From contig JBHGAV010000027.1 in NCBI GenBank assembly GCA_041946685.1, forward strand, positions 1 to 53,326: 53,326 bases of DNA, read 5' to 3'. The notes under the pieces are model-generated. The model searched no databases. It had not been told where the DNA came from and saw only the letters and a program-made list of their open reading frames with translations. Position numbers and translations under genes: made by a program. Positions 1-7,735 of this stretch are shown here, piece by piece (the first letter of the stretch is position 1; each line of letters begins with the position of its first letter). This stretch comes from JBHGAV01 sp041946685 (GTDB lineage: Bacteria; Acidobacteriota; Terriglobia; Bryobacterales; Bryobacteraceae).

Positions 1-178
1 CCTGCTTCAGCCCCGCCAGGATCAGTTCCAGGAACTTCTGCGGTATCTTCTGCCGCTTGGCGATGTCGGCGATCTTCACCGGTTCACCCGGCCGTTGAAG
101 GCACAAGTCAAAAATGGCCTTGAGGGCATATTGCGCCTTCAAGGAGATGCGCACACGCTCCGGAGAGGAAAGTCCCAT
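1..178 (-). CDS. Rrf2-family transcriptional regulator, N-terminal part (runs off window)
   Basis: Only the first 59 codons are present; the gene continues beyond base 1. The translation has the Rrf2 N-terminal pattern: ISLKAQYALKAIFDL, followed by a recognition-helix stretch (IADIAKRQKIPQKFLELIL). Rrf2 proteins are winged-helix DNA-binding regulators, and many carry an Fe-S cluster on Cys residues further along, which cannot be checked here. The ATG at 176-178 is the first start in frame. The gene is divergent from the exported methyltransferase-like gene, and the 100 bases between them must hold both promoters. Confidence 0.8.
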   Translation of the reverse strand, partial: MGLSSPERVRISLKAQYALKAIFDLCLQRPGEPVKIADIAKRQKIPQKFLELILAGLKQ

Positions 179-278
179 ACTCAACTATAGATTAGATGAT
201 TGCCCGGGCGGGTGTCAAGTAGACCTGCACCGGCGGCCGCCGGTCCGGCCTCACCGCACTTCGTCACATCCTGTCACA

Positions 279-1934
279 ATGGATTCAATGCGAGCCAGGA
301 ATCTTTTCGCGCCGGCGCTTGCTGCGGTGACAGCGCTTCTCTTCCTCTCTTCCCCCGTCTTCTGTGCCGACGCCCCCGCCGGGCGCGTGCTCCAAAACGC
401 ATGGGAGGTGCGCGATGAACTGAAGCCGGCGCCCGATGCGGCACAGGCCGTCCAACGCCATCTCCTCTCTTTCCTGGAGTATCAGGATCTGGTGATGTTT
501 CATCCCAAGTTCGGCTACTACGCCAGCGGCCGCGTGGACTTCGCCTCGGATTACCAGACCTACCCCATCGCCCTGGCTCCTCACTTCGGCCGTATGGCCG
601 CCGAACAGATCTTCCGCATGTGGCAGGGGATGCGGCGCTCGGGAAGCCTGGAGCCGGGTGACCGTTTCACCATCGCGGAATTCGGCGCCGGCAACGGCAT
701 CCTCGCCGAGTCGATCCTGGACTATCTGGAGGCGAAGGCCCAAGAGGAGGGAGCCGACCCGCGCTGGCGCGAGTTCGCCTCCCAGGTGCTCTACATCTGC
801 TACGACCGCTCGCCCGCCCTCAACAAGACCCAGCGCGAGCGCAACGCCCGGTTCGGCAGCCGGTTTGAAGCGCGGGAGGCGGATGCCACCAACCCGTCCG
901 TGGCCATTCCCCCGGACAGCGTGAAGGGCATCGTCCTCTCCAACGAACTTCCCGATGCTTTCAGCGTGCACAAGGTGATTCTCTCGCTGGACGGCTCCGC
1001 CGAGGTGGCCTTCGTCGTTCCCTACCTCTGGCATGAGAGTTGGGCCAGGTTCGAGAAGACAGTTCCCGCTGTCGTGGCGAAGGAAGTCGTTCAGGGCGAC
1101 AGCGAGATCCGGAAAGCTCTGCCCGGCGTCAGGGAGGACCAGGTTTATCTGAGCCGCGCCGCCTTTGAGGCGCTCCTTGAGGCGCTGATCTCCTCCAAGG
1201 AGTACCATCCCCTGGTATACTCCCTCCAATTCCACGAGGTGTATCTTCCGGCTTCCATGGTCCCCGAGTTGGCCGCGCATCTGAGCCGCCACGCGAATTC
1301 GTACGCCAGGGAACTGGCGAGGCTCGGCCAGGGCGTGGTGACCTACGTAAACCTGGGAGCGGAGCAGTTCATCCGGGGCGCGGCGCGCATCTTGAAGGCG
1401 GGCTATGTCGTCACGCTCGATTACGGCTCGAACTGGGAGGGAATCCTGGGGCAGCACGCTTCCCCTCATTTCCGCACTTACGGCCCCGCCCGCCGGGAAG
1501 AGAACAGCTACGGTGGCTGGTACGAGGAGCAGTCGTCATACGGCGCGGAAACCTCCGACCCCTATCGCGGTCCCACGTTGAACGACATGACGACCGACGT
1601 GAACTTCAGCCTGCTGGCGGCGGAGGGAGACCTGTCCGGCCTGAGGACCGTCTACTACGGACCCCAGTCGGCGCTGCGGACCGGGACTCCGATCACTCTT
1701 GCCTACCCGCCTCAGGGCCAGTCGTACGGATCATACGAGTGGGAATGGGGCTTCGAGACCGACGGCCACTATAAATTGATGGTGCAGCAGAAGCAGGGGA
1801 CGGATTCCTCCTACTCCTATCCCCAGAGCCATCAGGAGCCCCTCACCACCGGCGAGAGCGGTTGGAGCGAGACGCAGCGCCGCAGGGCGGCGGAGATCGA
1901 GAAGCGGTTGTCCGCCGCCGCTAGCGCGAAGTGA
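279..1934 (+). CDS. Exported SAM-dependent methyltransferase-like protein (MidA/NDUFAF7 family)
   Basis: A 551-residue protein from the ATG at 279. The frame is open further upstream, but that part would cross the divergent Rrf2 gene. The core matches the COG1565/NDUFAF7 family: MFHPKFGYY near the start of the domain, then the SAM-binding glycine motif (IAEFGAGNGILAESIL) and an SNELPDAF segment like the family's SNE.lDa.p. Family members methylate an arginine in a complex I subunit in mitochondria. The oddity is a convincing signal peptide (hydrophobic LFAPALAAVTALLFLSS, then FCADA), which would send a SAM-dependent enzyme outside the cytoplasm. The C-terminus is rich in Tyr, Ser and Gly. Its last 14 bases overlap the tail of the opposing GH27 gene. 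The fold is fairly sure, the substrate unknown. Confidence 0.7.
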   Translation: MDSMRARNLFAPALAAVTALLFLSSPVFCADAPAGRVLQNAWEVRDELKPAPDAAQAVQRHLLSFLEYQDLVMFHPKFGYYASGRVDFASDYQTYPIALAPHFGRMAAEQIFRMWQGMRRSGSLEPGDRFTIAEFGAGNGILAESILDYLEAKAQEEGADPRWREFASQVLYICYDRSPALNKTQRERNARFGSRFEAREADATNPSVAIPPDSVKGIVLSNELPDAFSVHKVILSLDGSAEVAFVVPYLWHESWARFEKTVPAVVAKEVVQGDSEIRKALPGVREDQVYLSRAAFEALLEALISSKEYHPLVYSLQFHEVYLPASMVPELAAHLSRHANSYARELARLGQGVVTYVNLGAEQFIRGAARILKAGYVVTLDYGSNWEGILGQHASPHFRTYGPARREENSYGGWYEEQSSYGAETSDPYRGPTLNDMTTDVNFSLLAAEGDLSGLRTVYYGPQSALRTGTPITLAYPPQGQSYGSYEWEWGFETDGHYKLMVQQKQGTDSSYSYPQSHQEPLTTGESGWSETQRRRAAEIEKRLSAAASAK

Positions 1935-3507
1935 CCTTCAGAACCACCACACCGTGACGCGGCACGTCGGCCGTGTACGTGTCCCCGGAGAGTTCGACCG
2001 GTGCGTGCTTCCAGAGATCCCGCCCGCGCAGTCTCCCTTTGAGGCCGACGGAGTCCCATTTCAACTTGAAGGACACGGGCGCGTCTCCGCGATTGAAGAT
2101 CGCGACGGCGGTGGACCTATCCCTCAGGCTCCGCGTTAGCACGTCCACGCTGCCCTCGCGCAACGCCAGCTTCGGCGGGAGAGCCAATGAATCCTGATCG
2201 ATCGCGATGAGTTCGGTGTTGAGCAGAATCTCCTTCGTCTCGGCGGTCATGTTCCGGATGTCGTTTCCCGCCAGCAGCGGCGCCCGCAGCATGCACCACA
2301 GCGAGAAGTGGGTCTTGTACTCGTCCGTCGTCATGCCGCCGTTGCCGATCTCCAGCATGTCGGGATCGTTCCAGTAACCCGTCTTCGAGAACTGCGCGAT
2401 GTCGAGCTGGGTCAGCCCGCCCCGTTGTCCCGGCCCCGAGGGGACGGCCGGGCCGAATCCGATGTTCTCCATCGACTGCCAGCGGTCGGCGATGTCGCCC
2501 GTGGTGCGCCACAGGTTGCCTCCCACCAGCGGCCCCCACTCCCACACCTTGGCGCGCCCGTACTGGCACAGGCTGTAAACGATGGGACGCCCGGCCTTGA
2601 GCAAAGCGTCGCCCATCTTCTGGTACACCGGGCGCATTTCTTCGTCGGTGTAGACGCGTCCGGCGCCGCACCAGTCGTGCTTCAGGTAATCGATTCCCCA
2701 GGCGGCGAACGTCTTCGCATCCTGCTCTTCGTGGCCGTAGCTGCCCTCGTAGCCCTGGCAGGTAGTCGGCCCCGGCGACGAGTAGATGCCGATCTTCAGG
2801 CCCTTGGAGTGAACGTAATCGGCGAGCGCTTTCATGTCGGGAAACTTGCTGTTGGTGGTCATGTTCCCCTGCGCGTCGCGGCTCTCGCCTTCCCAGGTGT
2901 CGTCGATATTCACGTACACATAGCCGGCCTTCTTCATGCCGCTCGCCACCATGGCATCGGCGATCTCCCGCACCAGCTTGTCGTCCACCCGCCCGGCGAA
3001 CAGGTTCCAACTGTTCCATCCCATCGGCGGCGTCCTGGCCAGCCCGTTGCTCCGGACCTCGTGCAGCGGGGGCAGGGGAAGCCTCGGCGGGTAAGACGCT
3101 TCGCGGGTGCTGCGCTCCAATGTCGCCGAATTGCCGCCCCGCCCGCCCGTGATCGCGAGCACGAATCTTCCATCGCGTAAGGAGCCTTCGTAGACCGTCG
3201 CAGCCACAGGCTGCCTGCCCCGGCCCGGGGTCTCGAAGCGCAGGGTGCCGTTCACCAGAGTGCCTTTGATCGGCGCCGGCGTTCCGTATCCGGGCGTGGC
3301 AACCTTCTCCATCTCCGGCGTCCTGCCCGAAAGCTGGGTCATCGTGACCGTTTGACCGGTCTGTTTCAGCTCATACCAGGTCTTGCGGAACGTCCCATCG
3401 CCTCGTGGGACCTTCAGCACCCAAACGCCGCTCGCGTCCGGCTGCGCCGTCAATAGAACAGCGCCAATGCCGATCGCTGCAATCACGCCAAGAAATCTCG
3501 AACCCAT
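1921..3507 (-). CDS. Secreted GH27 alpha-galactosidase
   Basis: A 528-residue secreted glycoside hydrolase. A signal peptide (FLGVIAAIGIGAVLLTAQ) is followed by a beta-rich region to about residue 150, then the GH27 barrel opening TPPMGWNSWNLF (159-170). The expected nucleophile is D278 in YLKHDWC, where family members usually have YLKYDNC. The general acid/base is D338 in RTTGDI. The substrate-pocket WNDPDML lies at 379-385. A C-terminal beta-sandwich follows. The predicted activity is hydrolysis of terminal alpha-linked galactose from plant oligo- or polysaccharides, with alpha-N-acetylgalactosaminidase as the alternative. It is transcribed away from the esterase at 3601 with a shared symmetrical promoter region, suggesting joint use in polysaccharide breakdown. 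Confidence 0.9.
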   Translation of the reverse strand: MGSRFLGVIAAIGIGAVLLTAQPDASGVWVLKVPRGDGTFRKTWYELKQTGQTVTMTQLSGRTPEMEKVATPGYGTPAPIKGTLVNGTLRFETPGRGRQPVAATVYEGSLRDGRFVLAITGGRGGNSATLERSTREASYPPRLPLPPLHEVRSNGLARTPPMGWNSWNLFAGRVDDKLVREIADAMVASGMKKAGYVYVNIDDTWEGESRDAQGNMTTNSKFPDMKALADYVHSKGLKIGIYSSPGPTTCQGYEGSYGHEEQDAKTFAAWGIDYLKHDWCGAGRVYTDEEMRPVYQKMGDALLKAGRPIVYSLCQYGRAKVWEWGPLVGGNLWRTTGDIADRWQSMENIGFGPAVPSGPGQRGGLTQLDIAQFSKTGYWNDPDMLEIGNGGMTTDEYKTHFSLWCMLRAPLLAGNDIRNMTAETKEILLNTELIAIDQDSLALPPKLALREGSVDVLTRSLRDRSTAVAIFNRGDAPVSFKLKWDSVGLKGRLRGRDLWKHAPVELSGDTYTADVPRHGVVVLKVTSR

Positions 3508-3542
3508 ATGCTTCTCCTTGCGCCGGGCTGGCGACCATCACA

Positions 3543-3572
3543 AATTGTACCCTCTGTCGTTGCTGTACAATT
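3543..3572. promoter_or_regulatory. Symmetrical divergent promoter/operator region
   Basis: Perfect 8-bp inverted repeat AATTGTAC (3543-3550) and GTACAATT (3565-3572) with a 14-bp spacer, midway between the divergent GH27 and esterase genes. Each arm contains a TACAAT -10-like hexamer pointing outward and a TTGTAC that could act as the -35 of the opposite promoter (15-bp spacing). Predicted start sites lie about 25-30 bases before each ATG. It could be two overlapping promoters, a repressor operator, or both. Confidence 0.5.
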
Positions 3573-3600
3573 GAGCGACGCTACACGCTGGAGGCGAACG

Positions 3601-4800
3601 ATGATTCTCGGACATTTGAAGTTGTTGGCGGCTGCTCTCGTTCTGCATTCACTGGCTTGGGCGCAGCCCGCTGCCACGCCGCGGGCGCCCGCGAGAGGCG
3701 GCCCCATGTTCAACTCGCCGGAGATCGAGAAGGACGGGCGCGTGACCTTTCGTGTTTTCGCGCCGCAAGCCTCGGCCGTGACGATCACCGGCGACATCGG
3801 CCAGGGGCTGGTCGCGGCTGCACCCGCTGCGCAAGCGGCGGCTCCGGCGCCCGCCCGCGGGGAGGGGCCCCGGCCGGTGGTCGTATTGTCGAAGGGCGCC
3901 GATGGCGTGTGGAGCGGGACCACGGCCAGCCCCGTGAAGCCGGGCGCGTGGCGCTACTCGGTCAACGTGGACGGCTTCACCACGATCGATCCGCGAAACC
4001 CGAACACCAGCCCCAGCCAGAGACAAACGCACAGCATAGTCTATGTCCCGGGCGACTTCTCGGAGACGAGGGATGTGCCTCACGGCGCGCTTTCCGCGGT
4101 GCGGTACGTGGCTCCGTCGCTCGGCGGCGCGCGGCGCGAAATGTACATCTACACGCCGCCGGGTTACGGCAAGGGCACGGAGCGTTATCCCGTTCTCTAT
4201 TTGATCCACGGAGGCGGCGACTCGGCGCTCTCCTGGGCCACCGCCGGCCGCGCCAACGACATTCTCGACAACCTGATCGCGGAGAAGAAGACCAAGCCGA
4301 TGATCGTCGTCATGCCCGCCGGGTGGACTCCCTCCGGGGGGCAGGTGATGACCTCGGACGCCACCAAGGATCCCTTTACCGCCGAGCTGATCCAGGACAT
4401 CATCCCCTTCGTCGAGGCCAACTACCGCGTCATCGCCAACCCCGAGAATCGCGCCATTTCGGGCCTGTCGATGGGCGGGATTCAGACGCTGAACATCGGC
4501 CTGCACCATCTGGGAACGTTTCGCTATGTAATCGTGATGAGTTCCGGCTGGATATCGGAGAGCGACCGGGAGTTTTTCTACAAGAATGAGGCGGCCAAGA
4601 TTCCGAAGTACAACTCGGAGCTCAAGCTGCTGTGGTTTGGGTGGGGGGACACCGACAGCGCGCGGCCGAACAGCCTGGCCGTGGTCGAGAAGTTCAAGAG
4701 CATGGGCGTGAAGCTGGAGACGAGGGAGACCGCGGGCGGGCACGAGTGGGCGGTCTGGCGCCTATTCTTGCACGACATGGCGCCGCGCCTGTTCCGCTGA
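3601..4800 (+). CDS. Secreted esterase (enterochelin-esterase/feruloyl-esterase-like)
   Basis: A 399-residue exported alpha/beta hydrolase. The signal peptide ends near AWAQPAA. An N-terminal beta domain similar to an E-set/CBM48 module (residues about 45-130, VTFRVFAPQASAVTITGD) precedes the esterase domain. The nucleophile elbow is GLSMGG with S290. The probable acid is D350 in WGDTD and the catalytic His is H381 in GGHEW, spaced as in the Esterase D/Fes family. The ATG at 3601 was chosen because it begins the signal peptide; the open frame upstream enters the promoter dyad. With the neighbouring alpha-galactosidase it may remove acyl or feruloyl groups from plant polysaccharide, but the substrate is inferred. 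Confidence 0.85.
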   Translation: MILGHLKLLAAALVLHSLAWAQPAATPRAPARGGPMFNSPEIEKDGRVTFRVFAPQASAVTITGDIGQGLVAAAPAAQAAAPAPARGEGPRPVVVLSKGADGVWSGTTASPVKPGAWRYSVNVDGFTTIDPRNPNTSPSQRQTHSIVYVPGDFSETRDVPHGALSAVRYVAPSLGGARREMYIYTPPGYGKGTERYPVLYLIHGGGDSALSWATAGRANDILDNLIAEKKTKPMIVVMPAGWTPSGGQVMTSDATKDPFTAELIQDIIPFVEANYRVIANPENRAISGLSMGGIQTLNIGLHHLGTFRYVIVMSSGWISESDREFFYKNEAAKIPKYNSELKLLWFGWGDTDSARPNSLAVVEKFKSMGVKLETRETAGGHEWAVWRLFLHDMAPRLFR

Positions 4801-4979
4801 CCGCACTCCCACAGTGGGGTAGGCGATCGCTTTCTGTCGCCTGCCAATCTGGCACAACGAGCAGGCCGCTGGGCGCGACGGCCTGCCCTCCACCCACCGC
4901 CCCGTGATCCAATCTGAGCCCATCTCTCCCTCAATCACTCAATCACCAAATTCCTCCTCCGGCGTTACCCTGGAAGGAA

Positions 4980-5240
4980 ATGGGCTTTGCGCTGTACCTC
5001 GCCGGGGACTTGGCCTGGTGCCAGGGACGGCACGAGTATCAACCGATGGGCGCCTCGGTGGTGTCCCGCACCGATCTGTTCCGGGACCGGGATTTCGCCC
5101 GCTTCCGCCGCTTGCCGCCTCCGGATGAGGCCTGCTACCTGGGCCTGTTTGCGTCTCTCGGTGAGGTGAACGCCTTTCTGAGGTCGCGGCGTCCCTCCAG
5201 GCCGGTCACAAGGCCGCGAAAAAAACCTGGAATCCGCTAG
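4980..5240 (+). CDS. Small ORF, hypothetical (uncertain)
   Basis: An 86-codon frame in an otherwise empty 548-base gap (4801-5348). In its favour are a purine-rich ribosome site (GGAAGG directly before the ATG) and a non-repetitive N-terminal half (LYLAGDLAWCQGRHEYQPMG). Against it are a very basic, Pro/Arg-rich tail and no recognisable domain. It could be a remnant of a larger gene. The rest of the gap holds only a short GC-rich dyad just after 4800 and the promoter of the next gene near 5321. Confidence 0.3.
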   Translation: MGFALYLAGDLAWCQGRHEYQPMGASVVSRTDLFRDRDFARFRRLPPPDEACYLGLFASLGEVNAFLRSRRPSRPVTRPRKKPGIR

Positions 5241-5348
5241 CTCCCTGCAAGCTCTCCACTTACGCCTTCGCTTGAGGCCCTCACCGCGCGCGCCTTGCCG
5301 GAAATCGCTCCTCCCGTCTGTACAATCAAACGGCAGTATCCAACGGCC

Positions 5349-7358
5349 ATGTTCGACCCAACCCTAGTGAAATCCGCTTCCGACCTCCCCTCCGAGCTTC
5401 CCGTCGTCATCGAAAGCCAGGGGAACATAAACCTCAAGGCCCGCCAGCCGCTCCTTTACAGCTTTCACTGGTTGCGGGAGGTGAGCTCCGGGCTCCTCGA
5501 CGGCGACCTCGGCCTCAAGGTCGATGCCGGCGGCGAGGTCTCGGCTCAACTTGCCGTCACCGACACCTATCGCCGCGAGATCTCGCTTGACGAGCGCGGA
5601 TGGCTGCGGCTCCAGATCTTCAAGTGCCGCAATCGCGACTTCGATTTCGCCTCCCGGCTCTCGGTTTCCGCTCAGGCCGCGACGCCCCTGCCCGACAAAC
5701 CCGACGCCCTGGTCGCCGCCATCCTCGGCGTGCACGAAGGGCAATGGCCGGAGGACCTCGGCATCCTCGGCGCGGCCGTACGCGCCCGGTCTGCCCAGCT
5801 CGCCGACCTGTGGAACGCGTTCACGGTCAGCGGCGAAGGCCGTTCCGCCCAAGTTTTGGGTGCACTGCTCGACCTGGACGGGTGGACCCGGAATCAGATC
5901 GAGTCCCTGGTCGGACCCATACGCAGCGAAGCCGACGTCGCCAGGCTCCTCGCCAGCTTTCGGACTCTGGTCGGCCTACGGGACTCGGTCTACGCCAAGG
6001 CCGTCGCCGCATTCGAGAAGAAGTACGACGCCGAGGTCAGCTACCGCTACGCCTCCGCTACCCAGGAGTCCGCCCTGTTCGACGGCTCGTTCGCTTTCAC
6101 CGAGCGCGGCCTCGCCGCATACCGGAAGGCGCTCGAAGGTGATCTCACCTGGATTCTCGCCGCGGACCCCGGTGAAGTCGAGATCCGTCAGGGAGTCTTG
6201 ACCGACGGTCTCACACGGCAGACGACCCTGGAGTTGCACCTGCCCTTCCTGGGCCGCAAGGAGTGGGTCTCCCGGCTCGAAGCGCTCGCCCGGATGGAGG
6301 TCACAAGCGATGCCGACGGCCGCCTCCTCGTCTACCACGTGAAGGCTTCGGACCGCGTCACCAGCCGCAACTCCTATCAGAGCGTGCTGGCCCTGGCCGG
6401 CGGGCTATCGGTGGGAAGGACGCACTCCTCGTCGAGTTTCACCTTGACCTACTGCGACCGGAGGCAGGTGCCCTGCCGGCAGGCGCCCCAGGTGCTGGCT
6501 CCCGTTTTGCGCGCATACGGCTTTGCGCCCGAAGCGGCCCGCTGGCTCGGCGACGCCTGCTCAGAGCGTGACGGCAGCCTCGATCTGTCGCTGGCTCTCT
6601 CGATCCCCGGCTCGCTCGTTTCGGCGTGGCTCGACGCCCCGGGCGAGCGGTCCCCCGACTTCTTTTCCGCCTACGCCCGGGTCTCGGTGGCCGTACAGCG
6701 CGCCATCCGGGTGTGGCTCCCCTACACCTACTTCTCCGATCCGGAGCGGTACGGTACCCTGGATGCCGCCTTTCCGCTTGTCGTCTACCAGGCCAGCCGC
6801 CCCTTTTCAGGAAGGCCGAAGTACGACTTCACTTACGACGTGCTGAGCGAGCCGTGCATGGCTGGTTTCTTCCGGATGGCTGGATCTCAACTCCAGAAAG
6901 ACCTGGCTCGGATCGAGGAGTTGCTGCTGAGCGCCGGCGAGAAACGAACCGCTTCCTTCTACAATCCCAAGCAGGCGCGCAACATCCTGGCCTCGGTCCA
7001 GCGGAAACCGAAGCTGCTCCACTCGCTGCTGGTGGCCGATGCCTTCCTGGTGAACGCCCTCGTCAACCTCGGCTGCCAGGGCGCGGGCCTCAGGGAGAAG
7101 GCGGCGAAGGACCCGGCCGGGGCGGTGAAGCACCTCACCCGTTTCGCCGCGGAGCTGGTCAAGGCGTTCCACGGGAAGCTCCGCAGGCTGTACGGCGGCC
7201 GCGAGTTCCTGGCCCTCGGCGGCCTGCTGCTGGTGGAAGCTACAGCCGCGCTAAAGGGCGACACCGGCGCCCCATCCTCCGTTCAGGCGGTCCTGCGCGT
7301 CTCGCAGGAGGAGCTGGGCCAGACCCTGCTCAACCGCGCCTACCTCCCCGCCGAATGA
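5349..7358 (+). CDS. Conserved-looking hypothetical protein, 669 aa
   Basis: A long, clearly coding frame with strong third-position GC bias that I could not assign to a family. There is no signal peptide or membrane segment, so a cytoplasmic location is likely. Residues about 10-110 look beta-rich, and much of the rest is helical, with an acidic, aromatic middle. A TACAAT hexamer at 5321-5326 is a plausible -10 element placing the transcript start about 15 bases before the ATG at 5349. The ATG at 5349 was preferred to upstream open codons because those overlap that promoter. It is a single-gene unit followed by a strong hairpin at 7375. Function unknown. Confidence 0.65.
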   Translation: MFDPTLVKSASDLPSELPVVIESQGNINLKARQPLLYSFHWLREVSSGLLDGDLGLKVDAGGEVSAQLAVTDTYRREISLDERGWLRLQIFKCRNRDFDFASRLSVSAQAATPLPDKPDALVAAILGVHEGQWPEDLGILGAAVRARSAQLADLWNAFTVSGEGRSAQVLGALLDLDGWTRNQIESLVGPIRSEADVARLLASFRTLVGLRDSVYAKAVAAFEKKYDAEVSYRYASATQESALFDGSFAFTERGLAAYRKALEGDLTWILAADPGEVEIRQGVLTDGLTRQTTLELHLPFLGRKEWVSRLEALARMEVTSDADGRLLVYHVKASDRVTSRNSYQSVLALAGGLSVGRTHSSSSFTLTYCDRRQVPCRQAPQVLAPVLRAYGFAPEAARWLGDACSERDGSLDLSLALSIPGSLVSAWLDAPGERSPDFFSAYARVSVAVQRAIRVWLPYTYFSDPERYGTLDAAFPLVVYQASRPFSGRPKYDFTYDVLSEPCMAGFFRMAGSQLQKDLARIEELLLSAGEKRTASFYNPKQARNILASVQRKPKLLHSLLVADAFLVNALVNLGCQGAGLREKAAKDPAGAVKHLTRFAAELVKAFHGKLRRLYGGREFLALGGLLLVEATAALKGDTGAPSSVQAVLRVSQEELGQTLLNRAYLPAE

Positions 7359-7374
7359 ATGCTCTCTTTGTGGG

Positions 7375-7392
7375 GCCGGGCTTCTGCCCGGC
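7375..7392. terminator. Hairpin after the 669-aa gene
   Basis: Perfect 7-bp stem GCCGGGC / GCCCGGC with a TTCT loop, 16 bases after the stop at 7358. No T-run follows on either strand, so it may be a non-classical terminator or a dispersed repeat. Confidence 0.35.
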
Positions 7393-7393
7393 G

Positions 7394-7489
7394 CTACAGC
7401 GGCATGATCTCTTCGCGGATCGGATCGAAGTTCAACCGCCGCTTCTCGACGTAGCTGATGTTGCCCAGGTGCGAAGCCTGGGCGGAACG
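7394..7489 (-). pseudogene. C-terminal relic of a Gfo/Idh/MocA oxidoreductase
   Basis: Read on the minus strand, these bases encode a C-terminus ending at a TAG (7394-7396): RSAQASHLGNISYVEKRR, then LNFDPIREEIMPL. It matches, residue for residue with a few conservative changes, the C-terminus of the intact oxidoreductase at 14595-15809 (HLGNISYVQKRR...FDPVREEILPF). Upstream of about 7489 the similarity stops and no start or Rossmann domain is found. This is the surviving end of a second, divergent copy, so it is an old gene-loss or recombination scar and not a functional gene. Confidence 0.75.
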
Positions 7490-7670
7490 GAGGCTTGAAC
7501 TCGTCTTCGGTTGGCAAGACCTTGAATTTGCAGAGCCCGCTTCCAACACCATGAAAAGCCTGCTTCTCACGGATCCCTGTGCAAGAGTCGTTACCCTTGA
7601 GCCGTTTTAATTAGTCGCAATAATTCGTTGAAATCCGGGGGTGTTTCGGAAATAAGTCGGTATAGTTCCA

Positions 7671-7698
7671 TTGACTTCTTCACGGGGGGGGGTAAATT
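7671..7698 (+). promoter_or_regulatory. Promoter with a 9-G tract in the -35/-10 spacer
   Basis: TTGACT (7671-7676) and TAAATT (7693-7698) are separated by 16 bases, of which the last nine (7684-7692) are G. The predicted transcript starts near 7705, about 30 bases before the ATG at 7736, which has its own GGAG ribosome site. A G-tract in this position is the arrangement used for on/off switching by slipped-strand mispairing in other bacteria: gain of one G would give the optimal 17-bp spacing. Switching itself is inferred. Confidence 0.5.
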
Positions 7699-7735
7699 CT
7701 TCTCAGACTTAAGAATCCTCTTATCGGAGATGCCT

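Noticed and set aside
285..1469. 394-codon minus-strand frame
   Set aside because: Antisense to the methyltransferase-like gene, whose SAM motif and signal peptide mark it as the real frame.
4904..5128. Alternative 74-codon ORF in the 4.8-5.3 kb gap
   Set aside because: No ribosome site, low-complexity start and overlaps the slightly better 86-codon frame.
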